DNA from: Aaosphaeria pasadenensis
Taxonomy: Eukaryota > Ascomycota > Dothideomycetes > Pleosporales
Length of the DNA stretch: 64,000 bases
Assembly (NCBI GenBank): GCA_022813625.1
Contig: JAKLMB010000038.1
Coordinates: 248,001-312,000 of the forward strand
Direction of reading: 5' to 3'
The notes under the pieces were generated by a model. That model saw only the letters and a program-made list of their open reading frames with translations, ran no database searches and was not told the DNA's origin. A program made the translations under genes and the position numbers. Shown here in pieces: positions 56,901 to 64,000 of this stretch; the stretch's first letter is position 1; each line of letters opens with the position of its first letter.

Positions 56901-58531
56901 CCTTTTGAGCTTCTCAGGGACGTGGCACTCGTGGCATATTTGATGTGCAACACTACTGTTGATCACTTCGCCGAGCAGCGCAATGCTTCATGGTGGGTGG
57001 GTGTACTTTGTATGTACAAGTACAAATCCGCACCGGCACGGCAGCTCTGGCGACAACAATAATCGGTCCGAAATGTTTCTGAGGACATTTCACGAACCAT
57101 TTCATCTCCGAAACTGCGGTGGACGGACGCGACGATCCCCCTTCGTCAAATGTCGAGGACAGAGATGGAGAGTGAGAACGCCAACGCCAATGGTGCTGAC
57201 AGTGGAAGCTTCGGAAAGCCCCTGTCAATCTCGGGTGGTGATGGAGGGCTTGCTGCCCAACCTCAAGAGCCTCAAGAAGTCAAGACTCGCGCTCATTGTA
57301 TGTTCGCCTTCAGGGGAACCGGGAGCTTCACGCTTGAGTTTGGACGGCGTGAACTTTGTTACACGCGATCGACATCGCGAGCAGCATCCAAAAGCAAAGA
57401 AGCTGGTGTTGGGTAAAGTTGGTGATGGAGTGTTGGTTGCAAAAGCACAGTTGTTGTCAAATTTGAAGCGAAGTGCTAGTGGGCCAACCTCGGGTGTTTT
57501 GTCTCACGTGATCGTCTATCATACTTGAACAAGTACAAGTACAAGTACAAATCCCACTTGTACGAGTAGCACAAATCGATGCCTTCCGCTTGGCATAGTT
57601 AGTGACATCACCACAACTCAGACCGCGAACATCATGTCTCTTCCGTCGTTCTCTAACAGCGACGATGGGATTCGTCAACTTTAGTTGATTGATCTACGGG
57701 GTTTAGCTCATCCTCAGATATTCCGTAACAGGCCAGGAACAGTCAATGTGACATCAAGGATTTCAGATCTTCGCTATGGTTACTGCCTCCAGACCCTGAT
57801 GCACTCGGATAGCTCCGCAATTGCATCAGAACGCCCCTGCACGATGCTTTCGGCTGATACACTACATGATCCTTCTGCATCCCGATACGTTGCTCTTCAT
57901 CGAGCCGCTTTTTGTGAAACATCTTTACGAAGGTCAAAATCGTAGTGTGTGCAGTGCTGCATTTTCTCGTCATTGTACCATGCATTGACGTGGGAGGCTT
58001 CAATGGATCGATCTTCCACGGTTTTTTCGAGTACATACGATTCACACGGAGAGAATTCCCCATATTTACTGCTCTCGCAGTCCAGAGCTCGCCCGGTGCC
58101 CTCTTAGTGATACGAGTAAGTATTCCAACGGACGAGCTGCTCCAGTAGACAAAGTGAGGAATCATACTCCAATCATGACTTGCAAGCCACCATGATTGCT
58201 CCGCAGCATCCCTATTCGTTTGACTTTGCATCGAGCTCTTGATTGGCCTCTCTAGACTGTCCTACTGTCGAAAGTGTTATGGGATACCAGAGATGCATAC
58301 AAAGGAAGGCGGGGAAGCTCCGACTAGCACCTCATTGGTACGATTCACCATCATGTGCGTAACGTTCATATGGTTTCTAGATCACCATATGCAGCTTATG
58401 AGGGGCAGTGAACCTGAGTTTCCTACTTAATGCCGCTGCCTCATCCACCAGAATTACCCCTCAGGTGAAGTACTCGGCTTCTAAACATCCACATTTACTA
58501 GTCTATCAATACCAAGTTTCCTATACCTACA
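53931..58531. other. Gene-free region upstream of the C2H2 factor (4.6 kb)
   Basis: The left part is probably promoter and spliced leader of the C2H2 gene; an ACGCGT lies at 54053-54058. Frames at 56959-57528 (plus) and 57743-58231 (minus) are long but unrecognised and are not called. It holds an ACAAGT-type repeat at 57529-57551 and near-repeats of a CGGCCTTG-containing sequence at about 56230, 56312 and 56330. Confidence 0.45.
57529..57551. repeat. ACAAGT hexamer repeat
   Basis: About four tandem copies of ACAAGT, followed by ACAAATCC. The same TACAAGTACAAATCC string occurs near 57016-57030, so the two may be a short dispersed repeat. Confidence 0.8.
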
Positions 58532-59021
58532 ATGCCTTCTCCTTTCCATCAAAAATACTCTTCCCAGCATCATAAGATGTTCGGAGACATGACTACACCT
58601 GCAATGCCTGAGGGACCCAAGCAGGAAAACGACCGGAGGTCGTCGGATGCTTCAGCATCCTCTGGACACACCTCTACATACGATAGGAGAAGGGTATGAG
58701 TCGATAGAACGCCTTGTAGTTTTAAGCCTTTGATGATGCATACTGATCGTTATAGTCCTCTGCATCCGGAACGAGATATGCTGCACTTGAGGCCCTGAAG
58801 CGTCCTGCGGATCCTCAAAGTACTGAAAGAAGGTCCAGTCTCCAGGATTCTTATACGAAACCTGGATTCCTTGGCTCTCTCTGGAACAAGTATGGTAGTC
58901 CTTCTACGTCGTCTCGATAACCCAGCTGACCAACAATGAAAGTTATACTCGGGGTCCGGCCAACCCACCTACTGCGCAGAAGCCACATGAACAGCGAGAC
59001 ACTACAACCTTGAGGCAGTAA
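58532..59021 (+). CDS. Small conserved fungal protein, unknown function
   Basis: Three exons, 58532-58693, 58756-58889 and 58943-59021, give 124 aa; each junction is GT...AG and restores the frame. It starts MPSPFHQKYSSQHHKMF and is hydrophilic and Ser/Arg-rich throughout. SGTRYAALEALKR in the middle and PGFLGSLWNNYTRGPAN near the C-terminus (the last rebuilt across the second intron) are patterns I remember from small conserved Pezizomycotina proteins of unknown function. No membrane segment, signal peptide or enzyme motif is visible; it is probably disordered apart from the two conserved segments. It lies upstream of USE1 on the same strand, 477 bp away, with no evidence of shared function. 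Confidence 0.72.
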
Positions 59022-59498
59022 GATTTCATACGAACTAGGAGAGGCGGAAAAAGACTGATGTCTTGAAAGAAGCGACTACCTGCGGGGAGAATGAGCATAT
59101 CAAGTCTGCATTTTGGAAGGTTTCATTATCCTATCTTAGTCCAGGGCATTGTGGTTCCAGGCTGTTATGTAATTGTATATTGGTTGTATTGTTAATCCAA
59201 TTTAATCTGTTTCTGTTCTCGACGAGATCAATGTGCATGAGAAAAAGAGGTGGAGGATTCGCAGAGTGGGTTGAGTGTAAAGTACATCTACTGACGATGT
59301 GGTCGTGAGATGTTTGAACGACGCGGGGAAGCTGAGAAAAAGGCGCTAATTGGCTGGGGATCGGTGACGTCTATTCCTGGCGCGAGCTTGACACGTCTTC
59401 CCAAACAATCTTTCTGCCTTCAACTTACAATATACCTCGATCGATACAACCGATATCTGCCTTACCCTCGTAATTGTGCTGAATGTATTGCCCTCAAA
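59022..59498. other. Intergenic region before USE1
   Basis: 477 bp; no coding signal. Confidence 0.5.
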
Positions 59499-60466
59499 AT
59501 GCAAACTCGATCACGGTCGCCTTCCCAGTATCCAGATACTACTACCATTAATTTAAACAGGCTTCTCTCCCGATTAGAACACATATTACTGTCACCTGAA
59601 GCGTCTCCCAATCTCCAAAATTCGAGTCTAGAGCGCAAAAGAGTTGGTGCAGTACGTGGCCTATATATATTTGAACACATGCGCTGAATAAACTGACCCT
59701 GTTAATGCAGAATGTCGAATACGCCCGAACGTTGCTTCTAAACCTCGAGCATTCCGCTACCACATCATCCGCATCGAAAGCAAAGAAGACCGCCCTTCAA
59801 TCGGACCTACAAAAAAAGCGCGAACTTATCAAGCAATTGAATCAGCGATTAATAGAGCTCAATCAACTCGATGACGGGGTGGATTCGGATGTCTCTGTGG
59901 ACTCGGACGATGACGATGAAGATCAATTCCCCTCCTATGCCCCGCGGCTCAAAACGCAGGAGGGCATAGAAGTCAATCAATCTGGGGGCCAAGGCAACCC
60001 TGCGTTGCAAGAAGCGGCAAAGAATCTCACATCGGAACTGCGGCGGAGAGGTGGTCCTGATGGTGGGACGGGCACAACAGCATCGGGTACATCGTTATTC
60101 CCGTCCAAATCTACAGCAACTACAGGCGATCCATCAATCGCACAATCCGAGGCTCTTCTATCTCACAACCGCCAAGAGCAGGACAATTTGACAAACAGCC
60201 TGCTCGAGATGGCGAAGCAGCTCAAGCAGCAATCGATAACATTTGGTCAAACCTTGGAGAGCGATAAGGGTGTGTTAGACCGAGCTACACAAGGCCTTGA
60301 TAAAAGTACACAAGGGATGGAGGCTGCAGGTCAGCGAATGGGCACATTAAGACGAATGACAGAAGGAAAAGGCTGGTGGGATCGCATGAAGCTATATGGT
60401 CTTATATTTGGCCTTTGGGTGGCATGTTTCTTGATCGTCTTTGTTGGCCCAAAAATCCGATTCTAG
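59499..60466 (+). CDS. USE1: SNARE protein Use1
   Basis: An ER-resident Qc-SNARE for Golgi-to-ER retrograde transport, working with Ufe1, Sec20 and the Dsl1 tether. Exons 59499-59651 and 59711-60466 give 302 aa. The N-terminal helical part (INLNRLLSRLEHILLSPEAS) leads to a Lys-rich helix and an acidic loop (VDSDVSVDSDDDDEDQ). The SNARE motif runs at about residues 208-265 (HNRQEQDNLTNSLLEMAKQL, then DKGVLDRATQGLDKSTQGM). It is followed by the highly conserved GTLRRMTEGKGWWDRMKLYG and a C-terminal membrane anchor ending in FVGPKIRF. Tail anchoring and the fungal-type linker make the call firm. The start is the first ATG in exon 1. Confidence 0.92.
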
Positions 60467-60937
60467 ACGCAAGGAGTTCTCCATCCAAGGAAAGATACCC
60501 AACAACGAAAACACCACGATGGTGAATGGAATCCACGAATGAATGAGTACCAGTCGTGCCTACAACCTGGAATATACCCAGCAAAAGCCACTGCGATGAC
60601 TATTCCGCTCCGCCACCATCAGATCGATTTGGCGTGTCGATTAATCAGTCGGATGGTTAAGGCTTAAACTATGCCATTGGAGGATACATGAAATACATGA
60701 GTGCGAAATGAAGGACGTATTGGCAACATTGCATTGTACCCCACAATATCTGTCAATCGACACTAGTACATTTTGGTTGTTCCAGCCATCTCTGAGATCT
60801 CTTGGCATCTCAGAGCTATCCTTGCTTTCAGCTCTGGATATAATAATGGACATCTAGCACCTTGACTACCCTCCTTAATTTTGGCGCTCGATAATATCCT
60901 TCGCGTATACATATTTCAATAATCTCTTTTATACATA
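60467..60937. other. Intergenic region, USE1 to Smr gene
   Basis: 471 bp between same-strand genes. An imperfect inverted repeat, GAGATCTCTTGGCATCTC, occurs near 60794. No coding signal. Confidence 0.5.
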
Positions 60938-61755
60938 ATGGCAATGGAAATGACATCATTGGGCTCGAGAGGTACACCAATTCTTTCCTATACTCGCTCC
61001 AAATCTATATGCGTACCAGAAACAATTGAATCTAACACACCGCAGCCCTCAACCACTCCTCCTCGGACACCGAAGCTGAGTACGACCGCCTGCGCGGTCT
61101 AGCTCGCCAGGAGGCCGCCAAACGCTCCTCGTGCTTCGATCGCGCGCACGCCGCCTACGAGGCAGGCGACGGCGGGAAAGCCCACGAGCTTTCTCAGGAG
61201 GGAAAGCGTCATGCGCAGAAGATGGACGATTACAATCGCCAGGCGCGCGACTTCATCTTCCGGGAAAACAACAATGTAGATCGCGTTCCTGGCGATACCA
61301 TTGATTTGCACGGTCTATTCGTCGAAGAGGCAGAGGATGTCTTGGAAGAGCGAATTAAGGCTGCGCGAGGGCGCGGAGAGACACACCTACACGTCATTGT
61401 TGGAAAGGGAAACCATTCTACAGGGCATGTGCAGAAGATCAAGCCTCGCGTCGAGCAAGTGTGCCGTGAGCTCGGCTTGCAGTACGCGACTGAGGAGAAC
61501 GAAGGCAGGATCTTTGTCAACCTGCAAGGCGGAGCGGTTGGCCAAATGCCACCACCTCCGCAATTTGGTGGAGGCTACGGCGGCGGTTATGGAGGTGGTG
61601 GATACCCTGGTCAAACCCAGCATCACGGGGGTCAACAGCATCATGGACAGCAGCAACACCATCAGCAGCAGCAGCAGCAGGATAATAACGAGGTTGAGGA
61701 ATTGGTTCACAAGGGTCTCAAGAGGCTGTTCAAGAGCTGCTGTACGGTCATGTAG
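60938..61755 (+). CDS. DUF1771 and Smr domain protein with CaaX tail
   Basis: Smr domains bind or nick nucleic acids (as in MutS2 and Cue2). DUF1771 is a helical module found just before Smr in eukaryotes. Exons 60938-60971 and 61046-61755 give 247 aa, close to yeast YPL199C, which has the same domain order. DUF1771 spans about 20-85 (EYDRLRGLARQEAAKRSSCF, GGKAHELSQEGKRHAQKMDDY). Smr spans about 95-170 with DLHGLFVEEAEDVL and LHVIVGKGNHSTG, including the usual HG and GKG motifs. A Gly-rich then His/Gln-rich linker follows, ending in EELVHKGLKRLFKSCCTVM. The last four residues CTVM fit a CaaX farnesylation box, with a neighbouring Cys and basic residues upstream. Membrane attachment is therefore suggested. 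The 34-nt first exon fixes the start. Confidence 0.9.
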
Positions 61756-64000
61756 TTGAAGATTTGGGACGCTTGGTTATGACCTAGTACGATGATACCC
61801 AGGGTTTTGGTCAACTGCTTGTTGTTATGATGGAGTATGTAGAGTTCGTCTCGATCTTCTTTTCCAGGTTTATATAAAGGGATCCAATTTAATTACGAAC
61901 TTTCAATCGATGGCTAAGATTGCCAGGTGTTTCGATATAATCTAAGAGAGACGGTTGTTGTGAGTCGACTAAAGTCGGTAGTAATATGCTCCGTATATGC
62001 CTTCGTAAATGTTCTTTATATGCCATATTTCAAGCTCATCTGCTAGCAAATCGCAGAGTGCTTTCCTCAGTATTGGACAGATATCTTATTGTATCTTCTC
62101 GTCGATCAATAAGGATCATCGATCGATCAACTTATAACAAGTAACAAACAAACAATTAATCTACACAATACGAATGAGAGTGTCTTCAGCTTGTCCAGGT
62201 TACAATTTGGACATCAATCAGGTAATGTGACGAAGTCTAACACTTGTATAGAACTAAAGTACTGGGGGGAATTGCAACTCCTGTTGCTATTGTTGAAAGA
62301 AAGACTACCTACAGACTGAAAATTACAGGCACCCGATGTTGTTATCAATCATCGCTGCCAGGCTGGATCGTCGGTGCAAATTTGACAACAGGTGCTGTGG
62401 TTAATGTGCTTGTCACGAATAATGATAGATTTTAGCACATCTTCAATTGTCTAAGTATAGCCCAGTCCGCTGTCTCGTTCATCCCGACGGCCAAGTCATA
62501 TCGAAGGAGTATATCCCTGGGCTCCCTTCTTGCCTCTACACAGTAGATCGCAGAAGGATTGTAAGGCAAATACGGTGAAAAACAGCAGTGCTAGTGAACA
62601 AGGTCGTACCCTCAAATCTCGATTCTTCGGCTGATCAGTTTTCGATGCTGTCTTTAAGCTGCGGCATGAAATAGAGATTCGGCCTATTAGTCCGAACATG
62701 GAAACCAAGACAGATCGAATGGGGAAATACAAGTCCACGGAACGTGTACATAGATATGCCGCAGTTACCTCAGCTCCACACCGCTTGCATAAGATACAGA
62801 GGTAGATCAGAGAATGATTGGCGCATAACGTATAGGCAAGATCTCAATCATCATGCCTCCGCCCGGGTACCGACGGCGGACGTACCCAGTGAATCATAGA
62901 ATGGATCGTCAGAATTCGGGTGGAACAATACTAGCCCACGTTGTTGAACATAGCCTAGACTGGTCTTCTCAGAAGCAAAGGTAAACGGTCAAGTCGTTGG
63001 GAAGGAATGTAGTCAAGGCTGATGGTCATAATGGAACCTTGCTGCCACGAGACATGGTTCCCCAGATTCCAGGACATTTTAAGTTTCGTCGCCGAAGACA
63101 ATTCGATGTTGTGTGGATACACACGAACGTTGGCGATCAGGTTGATCTGTTCTTGCGACACTTGTTTTGCATTGAGTCAAGAGGCCATTTTGCGGTCTAG
63201 CTGTGGTGTAACGATACGAGATAGGAAGTTCGGTGCAGTTGTTTGGTACGTTCCGGGACGTATGACGTGCCTGATGTCCCCAAGTGCATTATGGTGAGAT
63301 TGGCTCTCGCGAAAAAGTCATCTCCTGACCAAATTTTAATATATCCAAGGGGTGGCAGCGTGGTGTGGGGATTTATGAGTCTATAATGAGCCTGTCGACT
63401 CCTGAAATCTTGGGAATAAGCAGGACGTTGAATAAACAGCTGCAATATCATTATCGAAGGGGGAACATTGCTGTTTCAACCACCACGCGTCTGTGCTCGT
63501 GTAAGCATAAACTCGTGCGAGAAAACCTGGCCCAGGGTAACATCGCCCCAGACGTTGTTTTTACAACGTTGAAGATACATACATACAATCGCGGGAAGGT
63601 TAATCTTGCCGATCCATGTAGATGTACAACCGAGGGGCCCATACGGTAAAGTAGTTGGCGATCTCGATGGTCTATGTTGGAATGCAACGAGATGAAGACA
63701 CAGAACGTATTCGCGTTGCCGGTTCAGGGCCGTCATTGGGTCATTGATCGCCCAAGAATGGATCTCAGACAAGAAGTGATGGTGGCTTGTGACCAAAATA
63801 CTCTCGTACAAACTACAAAATGTGCCTTGCGCCCGGGAACTAAGCCCATGTCTACAACGCGCACCATGGAAGCGTGTGCAACCAGGGCGGAAAAACCGCT
63901 TCCGACTACGCTCAATTCATCAAGACATCGCCTTGTTCCACTCTGTTAACTCCTGATACGGCAGGTACTATTCTGGGCTCGTTGCATAATGTAGAATCCC
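61756..64000. other. Right end, no recognised gene
   Basis: 2.2 kb with only short overlapping frames on both strands. None has recognisable motifs or plausible splice joins to a known family. It could hold the flank of a gene outside the window or decayed sequence. No terminal repeats or transposase motifs seen. Confidence 0.45.

Noticed and set aside
56959..57528. 189-codon plus-strand frame
   Set aside because: Residue composition is mixed and it contains a TACAAGTACAAAT repeat. No family resemblance.
57743..58231. 162-codon minus-strand frame
   Set aside because: No recognisable motif and overlaps other random frames on the plus strand. Left as unexplained rather than called.

Overview
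The window is nuclear DNA of a filamentous ascomycete (Pezizomycotina; the class is not certain, Dothideomycetes is my guess). The reasons are: many introns of about 45-80 nt with GT...AG ends and CTRAC-like branch sites; very short first exons; genes on both strands with 0.25-6 kb gaps; and fungal families such as an APSES/ankyrin MBP1-type factor, an Lpl1-like DUF676 lipase, a fungal Use1 SNARE and a Pcc1 KEOPS subunit. All intron-exon models below were built by hand from splice motifs and reading frame, and none has transcript support.

Layout. 0.4-4.9 kb: gamma-tubulin and a flavin amine (polyamine) oxidase, both plus. 4.9-17.0 kb: a gene-poor block of about 12 kb with one recognisable coding region (a Ser/Pro-rich fungal protein, minus, 11.0-11.6 kb), rich in short repeats and palindromes. 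17.0-20.3 kb: ARP2 (minus) and ribosomal protein L5 (plus) share a divergent promoter. 21.9-28.0 kb: a large leucine-rich-repeat protein (plus) faces an F-box plus C2H2 zinc-finger protein (minus). 29.4-33.7 kb: an Lpl1-like lipase (minus) and the RNA exonuclease REX3 (plus). 34.2-37.2 kb: PCC1 (minus), a small mitochondrial-looking protein (plus) and a small membrane protein (plus). 38.3-43.5 kb: a peroxisomal acyl/aryl-CoA ligase (plus), complex I subunit NDUFB7 (minus) and MBP1 (plus). 44.6-50.8 kb: a DMT-family transporter, a PP2A activator (PTPA) and a glutathione peroxidase. 52.3-53.9 kb: a C2H2 transcription factor (minus) with about 4.6 kb of gene-free DNA upstream. 58.5-61.8 kb: a small fungal protein, the SNARE USE1 and a DUF1771-Smr protein, all plus. 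61.8-64 kb: nothing recognised.

The content is mostly housekeeping (cytoskeleton, translation, tRNA modification, RNA processing, respiration, vesicle traffic, cell cycle). I see no biosynthetic cluster, intact transposon, CRISPR array, rRNA or convincing tRNA. No clearly novel multi-gene system is visible. The points most worth following up are: an in-frame, acid-free N-terminal extension on the glutathione peroxidase that would make a mitochondrial isoform; a CaaX tail on the Smr protein; an F-box/C2H2 domain combination; a frame-neutral stop-free intron in ARP2; a CGCG cluster in the 253-bp promoter shared by MBP1 and NDUFB7; and a run of perfect palindromes at 15.2-15.3 kb.
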